A DNA stretch of 28,381 nt from CAYFYJ01 sp964347415 (GTDB taxonomy: Archaea; Aenigmatarchaeota; Aenigmatarchaeia; CG10238-14), in the NCBI GenBank assembly GCA_964347415.1, contig CAYFYJ010000011.1, positions 1 through 28,381 of the forward strand, in the 5' to 3' direction. The notes beneath the pieces were generated by a model. It saw only the letters and a program-made list of their open reading frames with translations. It did not search any database and had not been told where the DNA came from. Position numbers and translations under genes: made by a program. The first letter of the stretch is position 1; the number at the start of each line of letters is the position of its first letter. Positions 1-8,000 of the stretch are shown here, piece after piece.

Positions 1-2
1 CC

Positions 3-74
3 ATTCCTTTTGCAGCAATAGGAGAATTGATAATCGATAGAATTGAGTTTACAAGAAAAAAACGTAAAAAATAA
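3..74 (+). CDS. C-terminal end of a truncated upstream gene (5' partial)
   Basis: An open frame enters from the left edge and reads 23 residues, IPFAAIGELIIDRIEF followed by a lysine/arginine-rich tail, to a TAA at 72-74. A hydrophobic/amphipathic stretch followed by a basic cytoplasmic-looking tail fits the end of an integral membrane protein, but too little is present to name a family. The stop lies 5 bp from the 3' end of the convergent tRNA-Arg gene, a compact arrangement that argues the frame is real. Confidence 0.45.
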   Translation: MPFAAIGELIIDRIEFTRKKRKK

Positions 75-79
75 TTTAG

Positions 80-154
80 TGGGCCTGAAGGGATTCGAAC
101 CCTCGACCTTGTGGTTAGAAGCCACCTGCTCTATCCAAGCTGAGCTACAGGCCC
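80..154 (-). tRNA. tRNA-Arg (anticodon UCU)
   Basis: Read on the minus strand, it folds as a complete type I tRNA. There is a 7-bp acceptor stem (GGGCCTG/CAGGCCC), a D arm (GCTC...GAGC), an anticodon stem closing loop CTTCTAA with anticodon TCT, and a T arm with loop TTCGAAT. The discriminator base is A and no CCA is encoded. The outermost anticodon-stem pair (27-43) is a G-A mismatch. A TATA-like element about 26 bp upstream (179-186) is shared with the divergent leuS gene. Confidence 0.95.
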
Positions 155-174
155 ATCATAGATATAAAACATAT

Positions 175-190
175 CATTTTTATAAATTAT
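175..190. promoter_or_regulatory. Shared bidirectional TATA element for tRNA-Arg and leuS
   Basis: The 66-bp gap between the two divergent genes holds one clear TATA core, TTTATAAA at 179-186, which is its own reverse complement. It lies about 26 bp from the 5' end of tRNA-Arg (154). It is also about 26 bp before the expected leuS start site near 207-210, just upstream of the leuS Shine-Dalgarno. Both spacings match archaeal TBP geometry. Confidence 0.5.
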
Positions 191-220
191 TAATATCAAC
201 ATCCATAAAGGTGATTCATT

Positions 221-2902
221 ATTGTTGAACCAGATTTCAAAATAATAGAACGAAAATGGAAACAGAAATGGGCAGATGAAAAAATCTTCGAAGGGGACAT
301 TGGCGAGAGAGAGAAATTTTTTGTTAACTTTCCCTTTCCTTACGTGGATGGACCATTACATTTAGGCCATACCTTCACTTTAACCAGATTAGATGTTGTG
401 GCCAGATTCAAGAGAATGCAGGGTTTCAACGTTCTATTCCCTTTTGCTTTTCATGCAACAGGTGAACCGATAGTTGGAGCAACTGAAAGACTAAGAAAAG
501 GAGACCCTATCCAGAAAAAAATTCTTGTTGATTCGGGCGTGGCAAAAAAAGATATCGATAAATTCAAGTCCCCAATATTCATAGTCCGATACTGGCAAAA
601 GAGAATAAAGAAAGAAGCAGAAGGTTTGGGTGTGGGAATAGATTGGCGAAGAAGCTTTACAACCATAGACCCGACTTTCAATCGCTTCATAGAATGGCAA
701 TACCGTCTCCTGAAAGATAAGGGTTACGTTATTCAAGGAACTCACCCAGTAGTTTGGTGCCCTAATTGTAAAAGCCCTACTGGTGATCATGACAGACTAA
801 GTGGAGAAGGAGAAACTCCTGTCAATTACATAGTATTTAAATTCAAGCTTCCTTCCGGTGAAATATTGCCGATGGGTACTCTAAGACCAGAAACTATCTA
901 CGGAGTGACAAACGTATGGGTTAATCCTGATGTTGAATATGTAAAAGCTAAAGTAAAGAATGAGATTTGGATAATCAGTAAGAGTTGTGCAGAAAAATTA
1001 AAAAATCAGTTGTACTCTGTTCAAGTTAAAGGTAAGATAAAGGGTAAAGAATTGGTCGGTAAAAAATGCATTAATCCAATTGTAATGAACGAGATATTAA
1101 TCCTACCAGCGGGTTTTGTCGATCTTGAAAATGCTACTGGGCTAGTGATGTCGGTCCCTTCACATGCACCATACGACTGGATTGGTTTAAAAGATTTGGT
1201 TGCAAATGAAAAGTATCTGAAAAAATTCAAAGTTGACGTAAATGAAGTAAAGAAAATAAAGCCCATATCAGTCGTCAAAACTATAGGATTGGGAGAACAT
1301 CCTGCTGTTGATTTGATTGAACAATTTGGTATCAAAAATCAGAATGAAACTGAAAATTTGGATAAAGCAACTAACATGCTCTATAAGAAAGAATTCCATC
1401 AAGGCATTCTAAAAGAAATATGCGGTGATTACCAAGGACAAAAGGTTTCCCAAATTAAAGAAGATTTATCGAAAGATTTCCAGAAAGTGAACGCAGCTGC
1501 AAGCATGTGGGAACCTTCTGGAGAAGTAATATGTAGATGTGGGACAAAATGCCATGTCAAAATCCTAGAAAATCAGTGGTTCTTAAAATTCTCTGATGAA
1601 GCGTGGAAAGAGAAAGCCAGAATATGCCTGAGAGGGATGAAAATTTATCCTGAAGGGGCCAGAAAGAGTTTCGAAGGTACAATTGAATGGTTACAAGAAA
1701 AGGCTTGTGCTAGAAAATCTGGTTTAGGCACGAAATTACCATGGGATAAAGAATGGATTGTCGAGACTCTTAGTGATTCTGTCATCTACATGGCATACTA
1801 CACAATCGCAAAATATATTAACTCTGAAAAGATTGAGCCAGATCAGTTGAATGACGATGTTTTTAATTTTGTATTCTATGGTTCAGGAGATATCGAAAAA
1901 ATTTCAGAGGGTACAGGAATAAGTAAAGAAATTTTACAAAAAATGAAAGAAGAATTTAACTATTGGTATGGTTTTGATTTAAGAGGATCTGCTAAAGAGT
2001 TGATACCTAACCATTTGACTTTCTGTATTTTCCATCACACTGCTGTTTGGCCTGATGAAAAACGGTGGCCTAAAGCATTCACAGTTAATGGGATGCTCAA
2101 TATAGAAGGAGAAAAAATGAGTAAGTCTAAGGGCAACTTTATTTTGTTACAAGAAGCTCTAGGCAAATATACGGCAGATGCAACAAGAATAACTTTGATG
2201 GATTCGGCTGAAGGTTTGAGTGATGCTAATTGGTCGGAGAGGGATGTAATCGCCTGGAAGAATAAACTCGCGTTGTTCTATAATTTAGTTGATAAGTGCT
2301 ACGATAAAGGAAAGGTCATGCTTAAACGACCTATCGATACTTGGTTGATATCCAGGATTCAAGAGCATGTCAAAAAGATAACCGGACATCTTGAAAAGAC
2401 CGAGAACAGATCTGCTTTAACACACTTTCATCAGATGATTAATGATTTACAATGGTACTTAAAGAGAAACGAAGAAAAGAACAAATCGAGTATCAATTAT
2501 GCTCTAGAAACTATAACAAAGTTTTTGAGTCTTTATTCGCCTTTTATCTCAGAAGAGATCTGGAGTAGAATGGGTAAAAGTAATCTCATTTGTCTTGAGA
2601 AGTGGCCCGAGTTCGACGAGAGGAAAATCGATACTGAAATTCTAAAACAAGAAGAAATATTCAGAAAAATCTGTGAAGATATTAAACAAGTGGTAAAACT
2701 CTCGAAGAGGAACAAAGATCTTTATCTTTATATGTCGACCGAAAAGGAATTGCTATCACTACAACAATCCACGAGTTTCTTGAAGAAAGAACTCGGCTTT
2801 GAAAAAGTAAAAATTTTCTTGGCTAAGGATTCGAAAAAGTACGATCCTGAAGATAAAGCCAAAAGAGCTAAGTTTGGAAAGCCAGGCATTTATATAGAAT
2901 GA
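221..2902 (+). CDS. leuS: Leucyl-tRNA synthetase, archaeal type, apparent ATT start
   Basis: It charges tRNA-Leu with leucine in the cytoplasm. The protein has 893 residues, slightly short for archaeal LeuRS. The class I signature HLGH is at residues 47-50, KMSKS at 632-636, and the insert carries CPNC and CRCGTKC zinc-ribbon cysteines. The first in-frame ATG/GTG/TTG is the GTG at 344, which lies inside the conserved PYVDGPLHLGH block and so cannot be the start. Coding sequence continues upstream (residues 2-12 read VEPDFKIIERK, typical of the family) to codon ATT at 221, with an in-frame TGA at 212-214. A strong Shine-Dalgarno GGTGAT at 210-215 ends 5 nt before this ATT. The ATT at 218 is a less well spaced alternative. 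Either initiation is at ATT or there is a base error near 215-225. Confidence 0.93.
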   Translation: MVEPDFKIIERKWKQKWADEKIFEGDIGEREKFFVNFPFPYVDGPLHLGHTFTLTRLDVVARFKRMQGFNVLFPFAFHATGEPIVGATERLRKGDPIQKKILVDSGVAKKDIDKFKSPIFIVRYWQKRIKKEAEGLGVGIDWRRSFTTIDPTFNRFIEWQYRLLKDKGYVIQGTHPVVWCPNCKSPTGDHDRLSGEGETPVNYIVFKFKLPSGEILPMGTLRPETIYGVTNVWVNPDVEYVKAKVKNEIWIISKSCAEKLKNQLYSVQVKGKIKGKELVGKKCINPIVMNEILILPAGFVDLENATGLVMSVPSHAPYDWIGLKDLVANEKYLKKFKVDVNEVKKIKPISVVKTIGLGEHPAVDLIEQFGIKNQNETENLDKATNMLYKKEFHQGILKEICGDYQGQKVSQIKEDLSKDFQKVNAAASMWEPSGEVICRCGTKCHVKILENQWFLKFSDEAWKEKARICLRGMKIYPEGARKSFEGTIEWLQEKACARKSGLGTKLPWDKEWIVETLSDSVIYMAYYTIAKYINSEKIEPDQLNDDVFNFVFYGSGDIEKISEGTGISKEILQKMKEEFNYWYGFDLRGSAKELIPNHLTFCIFHHTAVWPDEKRWPKAFTVNGMLNIEGEKMSKSKGNFILLQEALGKYTADATRITLMDSAEGLSDANWSERDVIAWKNKLALFYNLVDKCYDKGKVMLKRPIDTWLISRIQEHVKKITGHLEKTENRSALTHFHQMINDLQWYLKRNEEKNKSSINYALETITKFLSLYSPFISEEIWSRMGKSNLICLEKWPEFDERKIDTEILKQEEIFRKICEDIKQVVKLSKRNKDLYLYMSTEKELLSLQQSTSFLKKELGFEKVKIFLAKDSKKYDPEDKAKRAKFGKPGIYIE

Positions 2903-2936
2903 AAATAAATTCGGCAAAATTTATATAAAAACAGAA

Positions 2937-2955
2937 TAAGAAAAAAAGAAAAAAA
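2937..2955 (-). terminator. T-rich terminator on the minus strand
   Basis: On the minus strand this reads as two long T runs separated by a C (TTTTTTT C TTTTTTT), the usual form of an archaeal intrinsic terminator. There is no minus-strand gene here other than the tiny reading frame at 2981-3016, so the tract supports a short minus-strand transcript. On the plus strand, the pyrimidine tract at about 2980-3010 could equally end leuS transcription. Confidence 0.35.
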
Positions 2956-2980
2956 CAATGATTAAAAATTATTAAATTTG

Positions 2981-3016
2981 TTATCTCTTTTTCTTCTTTT
3001 TCTTCCTCTTAGCCAA
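2981..3016 (-). CDS. Putative 11-residue poly-lysine peptide
   Basis: A TTG-initiated frame encodes MAKRKKKKKKR and stops at TAA. Exactly 5 nt before the TTG is a perfect Shine-Dalgarno, GGAGGTGG (minus strand, 3022-3029). A TATA-like TTTAAACTTTAAA (minus strand, about 3078-3091) would start a transcript near 3056, and a T-rich tract follows the stop. I know of no matching family. eL41 is a similarly basic small ribosomal protein but is about twice as long and has a different pattern. The frame could instead be a regulatory leader peptide, or a chance reading of the complement of leuS's pyrimidine-rich terminator. Confidence 0.35.
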   Translation of the reverse strand: MAKRKKKKKKR

Positions 3017-3029
3017 CTAGTCCACCTCC

Positions 3030-3221
3030 GACGTATAACTTCTGAGATATTTTTAATCTCTTGTATTATTTTTGTAATTTAAAGTTTAAATTCTTTTATT
3101 AAAACTTTCAATATTTTTTATTTGGTCAACGGAAAGACAATAAATAGTTCAAAATTTTGATATCTGTGGGTGTATAATTTTGACTCAGAAATTTAAACTA
3201 GAAATCCAAAATTATATTTAA
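3030..3221. other. AT-rich intergenic region with promoter-like elements
   Basis: No convincing gene is seen. It contains the candidate minus-strand TATA at 3078-3091. On the plus strand TTTAAA at 3192-3197 lies about 26 bp before the GTG at 3222, consistent with a leaderless transcript for the amidotransferase gene. A second TATA-like stretch is at 3211-3219. Confidence 0.4.
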
Positions 3222-3809
3222 GTGATATCTTTGTGGCACAACACAATATTGTTGGTTGACAACGGGAGCAAACATACACCAGATATAATAAATTTCTTAA
3301 GAAGTAGAAAGAAGATAATCGTACGTGTTGATCCTTATAAATTCAATTTGAAAAGACTGAAATCAGAGAAGATTGATGGTGTTATTCTAACAGGCGGGAG
3401 TAGAAAAATTATCAAAAAGAAGGGAGACTTCAACTTCAGCGTCATAAGGCTGTTTAAGAGAAAACCCATACTAGGAATTTGTTTAGGTCATGAATTCCTC
3501 ATCGAGTACTATAAAGGCGGTATATACAAGATGAATTTGAGGTCTCAGGGCTATTCTTACATCAATATTAGAAAAAATAATAGACTAATTAAAGGAAAGA
3601 AGAAGCTCTACGTCTATAAAGGACATAGCTTCGCTGCTGGAATAATACCTGATTCTTTCGAGCAACTAGCTTGGTCTTCAGATTGTGAGAACGAAATGAT
3701 TGAGCATAAGACATATCCACATTATGGTGTCCAATTTCATCCAGAGATGAATCCCACTGGACATGAAATACTCGATAATTTCTTGGAGATATGTAGAAAA
3801 GCGGCTTAA
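3222..3809 (+). CDS. Class I glutamine amidotransferase, GMP-synthase GATase subunit-like
   Basis: The 195-residue single-domain GATase-1 hydrolyses glutamine to supply ammonia to a partner enzyme. The catalytic triad is complete: nucleophile Cys87 in GICLGHEF, and His173 and Glu175 in GVQFHPEM. The N-terminal ILLVDNGS and the size resemble the separate GuaAa subunit of archaeal GMP synthases. No GMP-synthetase ATPase subunit is encoded nearby, so the substrate partner is uncertain. The start may be GTG 3222 (leaderless, TATA at 3192-3197) or the in-frame TTG 3231, preceded by AGTGAT. The stop overlaps the stop of the convergent acetyltransferase gene. Confidence 0.82.
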   Translation: MISLWHNTILLVDNGSKHTPDIINFLRSRKKIIVRVDPYKFNLKRLKSEKIDGVILTGGSRKIIKKKGDFNFSVIRLFKRKPILGICLGHEFLIEYYKGGIYKMNLRSQGYSYINIRKNNRLIKGKKKLYVYKGHSFAAGIIPDSFEQLAWSSDCENEMIEHKTYPHYGVQFHPEMNPTGHEILDNFLEICRKAA

Positions 3810-4201
3810 GTTTTCTTCCATTCCATCTCTATAGCATTATCGCCGTTCTTGTAGTATTTCTTGATCTTTCTTTTATATTTGAAACCGAGACGCTTTAAAA
3901 ATTTCAAAGCATTAACATTATCTTCTCTAGTTCTAGAAATAAATCTCTTGGATTTTTTTGTGGCCTCTTTGAACAACATTTTGCCAATATTTTTTCCACG
4001 ATAATCAGGATGGATTACTAAGTTCATCGCTAACTCCCCCTTAACCATGATATAACCGACAACCTTTCTTCCTTCAACTGCGACTAGGATATTCTTTAAA
4101 TTCTTATTGAAATAATTCAAAGAATGGACGGCCTTCAGAGAAACGTCGTCTATCTCTTTAATCGATCCTATATCTTTCTTTTCTCCCTTTCGTATTATCA
4201 T
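3806..4201 (-). CDS. GNAT-family N-acetyltransferase
   Basis: The 131-residue protein has the GNAT fold order. A strand with LVIHPDYRGKNIGKMLF forms the acetyl-CoA pyrophosphate loop, and the C-terminal half has NALKFLKRLGFK, the usual motif B. The substrate cannot be read from sequence. The short RimI-like form suggests a protein N-terminus or small molecule. It is the last gene of the minus-strand run winged-helix regulator, giant surface protein, MinD, acetyltransferase, and lies 30 nt after MinD. It converges on the amidotransferase gene with a 4-nt overlap of stop codons. Confidence 0.85.
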   Translation of the reverse strand: MIIRKGEKKDIGSIKEIDDVSLKAVHSLNYFNKNLKNILVAVEGRKVVGYIMVKGELAMNLVIHPDYRGKNIGKMLFKEATKKSKRFISRTREDNVNALKFLKRLGFKYKRKIKKYYKNGDNAIEMEWKKT

Positions 4202-4231
4202 CCACGTCCCTAAAAATTATAAAAGAATAGT

Positions 4232-5056
4232 TTATCTTTTTTTTGCTGAGGTTGATTTTGACCGACTACCTTTGCCTTTTCGAGCTCTTCCTGACCTTTT
4301 TCTGCTAAATAATAATTTTATCCTATCCAAAATACTTAGTGATCTGTATCTCCTTCCTGCTAGACGAGCTGCCAATTCTTTAAAAACAATACTGGCAGGA
4401 GATCGTGGTTCGTATAAAACAACAGGTATTTTAGTTGCAATGGATTCTGGGATTTTCTCATCTTCAGGTATTTTTGCGATAATTGGAACTTTCATTGTAG
4501 CAGCAATTTCATTTTCACTAAACCCATAGGACCTATTACGAGCCCTATTAAGAATGATTCCAAGTACTGGTTTCTTCATTTTTTTCGCTAATTCTATCGA
4601 TTTCATAGATGTGGTGATGGATGGTAAATCTGGGGTTGTTATAATCAACAATTTATCCACAGCTCTCATAACATCCAAGACCTCCTCACCTAGACCAGGG
4701 GCTGAATCTATTAGGATTATTTCATATTGATTAGCCAAGCTCTTAACTTTTCTCCAAAGATGGTTAGTGCTGATTTTTTCTTTAAATGTTAGGGAAGACG
4801 GAATAATGTGTAAACCAGTTTCATGTACATATGTTATTTTATCGAGCGATAGATCATTATTCAAGGCATCCTGAAGTGTTATTGGGGGATAAACTAGATC
4901 GAGATGTAAATTCAAATTAGCAGTAATTATATTTCCATCCAAAACTAAAATTTTCTTTCCAAACTCATTTACTAGAGCAACCCCAAGATTGGCAACAGTA
5001 GTAGTTTTTCCTACCCCACCTTTACCAGAGATTATTCCCAATATTTTTCCTTTCAT
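4232..5056 (-). CDS. MinD/ParA-family ATPase, coupled to the repeat surface protein
   Basis: The 274-residue deviant Walker A ATPase carries SGKGGVGKTT with signature Lys12 and Lys17, a switch region LVLDGNIITANLNLHL, and the IDSAPGLGEEVL Walker B/switch II. The D-x-N form of the switch is shared with the second MinD at 15325-16104. MinD-like proteins dimerise on ATP and act at membranes to position other machinery. Here the last ~40 residues are very basic (RKRSGRARKGKGSRSKSTS), perhaps for membrane or nucleic-acid contact in place of the usual amphipathic helix. Its ATG overlaps the stop of the giant surface protein gene as ATGA, so the two are probably translated in a coupled way. Confidence 0.9.
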   Translation of the reverse strand: MKGKILGIISGKGGVGKTTTVANLGVALVNEFGKKILVLDGNIITANLNLHLDLVYPPITLQDALNNDLSLDKITYVHETGLHIIPSSLTFKEKISTNHLWRKVKSLANQYEIILIDSAPGLGEEVLDVMRAVDKLLIITTPDLPSITTSMKSIELAKKMKKPVLGIILNRARNRSYGFSENEIAATMKVPIIAKIPEDEKIPESIATKIPVVLYEPRSPASIVFKELAARLAGRRYRSLSILDRIKLLFSRKRSGRARKGKGSRSKSTSAKKR

Positions 5057-8000
5057 CCTCTCTTTCTCATACGTTTTTTGATATTTTTCATTATCTCTAG
5101 GTTTTTCCTATATACATATATTTTGTAATTTCTCTTATAAAGTATCAGGGTCACCACAATTATTGTCGGTATCGAGACTCCTGCTGTCAGAGATAATATG
5201 ACACTTGTTTCTATTCCGATTCCTTTCTTTGTGATTGCCCTGAAGATATCAGAACCTGTCCCGACAGTACCATCGTATTTTACTGTCGCATAGAGCACAT
5301 AATTACCAGGTTCTATATCGAATGGAACATCTAAGCTCCTAGCAATCGAGACCTGCATCTCAACAGCTAGAGTTTCATGTTCACTGACTATAACATTTCC
5401 TGCGAGATCTTGGAGCCCATATTCAACATCCACATCCACTCGCCCTGTTCTTTTGACATTGTATATTATTAACTGCACTAGCACTTCTTCACCCGGTAAA
5501 ACCTCTTTATATTTTTGAGGTATTTCCACATCTATGTCAAACAATGCCTCCATCGACTCAATCTCTACTACGACAGTAATTACTTTTTCGATTCCATCTC
5601 CTGTTACTACAACCTCTCCTGGGAAGACACCTGGTTCCTGTTCTTCTGATACAAAGAAGTTCAGTTGAATACTCTTCGCTTTACCCATGCCGAGGTCAAA
5701 CGTATACTCACTCACACCTCCAGGAAAGACTAGGAAGTCTTCAAGGTTTTTCAAGTTTACAGTCATGGTTAAATCTGTGTCACCCGTATTTGAGATATTT
5801 ATTAGTCTCTTCTCAATTCCATCGGGTTTTAGCACAACTTTTATGAAATCTTTATCGATCGTGAAGTCTAACCTCTTCGCAACGACTATAGGACCCCCTG
5901 TAATTGGTGGTCCGCCGCCTGAAGGTACTGTTGTCGTAGGTACATCACAAGGTTCTGACTGACAAGCATTACTACACCAATAATAACCTACTGATTCGCA
6001 GGATGATTGTGTAAGGAACATCCAAGGTGGAAATAGTAATCTGAATCTTAACCAAATCGGAGAAAATATGTTTCTGAATACGCTGGCTACTCTAGATGTG
6101 ATTAGACTAAGATTAGTAGCTTGACTCACTGTTCTGGGAACTGTACGAATTTTTTGAACAAACTGATTTATAGCAAAATAAACACTAAATATTTTTTCAT
6201 AAACTTGTGAAGTCATACTGGTAATAAATCCAGTGATGTTCAAACTCTGACTTAATACTCTTGAAATCTCGGTTAACCTCGTCATAACATCTGAAATTAC
6301 GAACGAGCCTGTCATAGTTCTGCTAGCATAAAATAATCTGCGAATAATATCTGATACCATTATCGTGGTGGATACTATTCTTTCGTAAAACTGTGAAATC
6401 CTTCCTCCTATTGCACTAGTAGCTACTAAAATGGATTGGGGTATCGTCCTCGAGATATAAGTTATTCTTGTTATCAGACTAGTCGTACTAAAACTTTGGC
6501 TTAATACTCGGGTTATGGATCCCAATCTTGTTATCAGACTAGTCGTACTAAAACTTTGGCTAACAACTCTAGTAAGCAACCTAAACCTATCAACTATCGA
6601 CATCAAATTAACTGCCTGACCCACTGTTCTGAAGAAAGAAGATAGTCTGGTTGTAATATTTCCTATATTCAAGCTCTGACTCGTTGATCTGAACATAAAC
6701 GATATTCTTGAAACCATTTGTGATATACTCAAAGCGACATTAACTATTCTCTCATAAGTCTTAAACGTTCTTGATGTTATCTGGGATAATATCGATATAC
6801 TTTGAGTCAGAGTTCTAAAAACAGAAGTTAACCTAGTTGCAACATTAGTTAGACCTAAATTTTGACTTAAATTTCTTATAGCATCTACTATCCTTCCTGT
6901 TAAAATATTCGCGTTAAGAGTTTGAGTCAACAATCGGAATATATTAGCAATTCGTTCGCTCAATGAAGATACAGAAAAGCTTTGTGAAATTAGTTTACTT
7001 ATTAGCGTGAATTTCCCTGTAACAGCGTTTGTAGTAAAATATTCACTCGTTTGTCTCAGTATTGTTGCTAATCTAGTTATAACTGCATTTGCGGTTAACG
7101 ATTGTGACAGTTCTCTAAAAATAGTCTTTAGTTTAGTAGCTATCGCATTCATCGATAATGTTTGTGATAAAATTCTAACACTAGAATATATTTTTTTAAT
7201 TGCATCGTTTATGTTCAATGTCTCACTTAGAATTTTTGGCATAGATTTCACTCTTTCGATTACACTATTCATATTAAAGAATTGTGCAATTTCCTTACTC
7301 AAGGAACTGCTTTTTTCTATCATGTTCGTTATTCCGATGGATTGGGTTATAGTCTTTGATAGTGTTCTCAGCATAGATATCACATCGCTTATACCCATTG
7401 CTTGAGTTATTGTTCTTGGAATAGAACGTAATCTTGTTATTATTCCATTTATGCCCAATGACTGACTAAATGTCCTAAAACCAGAAGTCAATCTTTCGTT
7501 AATAGCTGATATGTTTATGGATAGACCTACAAATCTCCTAGTTAATGCTAGTATGACGTCTGTTGTTATTTTTGTCAGGAGACTTAGTGATTGGGTGATT
7601 GTCCGCGAGATATTCTGTAGTGGCTCTATTAAAGTATTAATTTGTAGGGATTGGGCTATCATTCTTGGCAGATTCTTTATTTTTTCAATAACAGTCTGGA
7701 TTGCCATGCTTTGAGGTAAAGTTTTTAAAAAGGTTTGGATTCTTTCTATAGCAGTGTTCAGAGCGAATGATTGAGTCAATAATTTAAAATTAGAATAAAT
7801 CTTCCCAATTAAGACACTCATATTAACGGCTTGGGTTATTGCTCTGAGCCTATTGTATATATTTGAAACAACAACATTAACATTTAGCGGTTGGGTTGTG
7901 TTTTTGAATATCAGTATCATGCTCTTAATTGCATCAGTTATACCTATGCTCTGACTTAAAGCTCTTAAAAAAGAATGTATCTTTGTTGCTGTCTCGCTTA

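Noticed and set aside
2985..3090. A minus-strand open frame without ATG reading ...EVIRRRWTSWLRGRKRRKRD...
   Set aside because: It begins after a stop with no usable start codon and overlaps the better supported TTG frame with its perfect Shine-Dalgarno. I treat it as a shadow.
4272..4529. Plus-strand frames within the MinD gene and the two giant genes
   Set aside because: They are shadows of well supported minus-strand genes, with no start signals or recognisable domains of their own.
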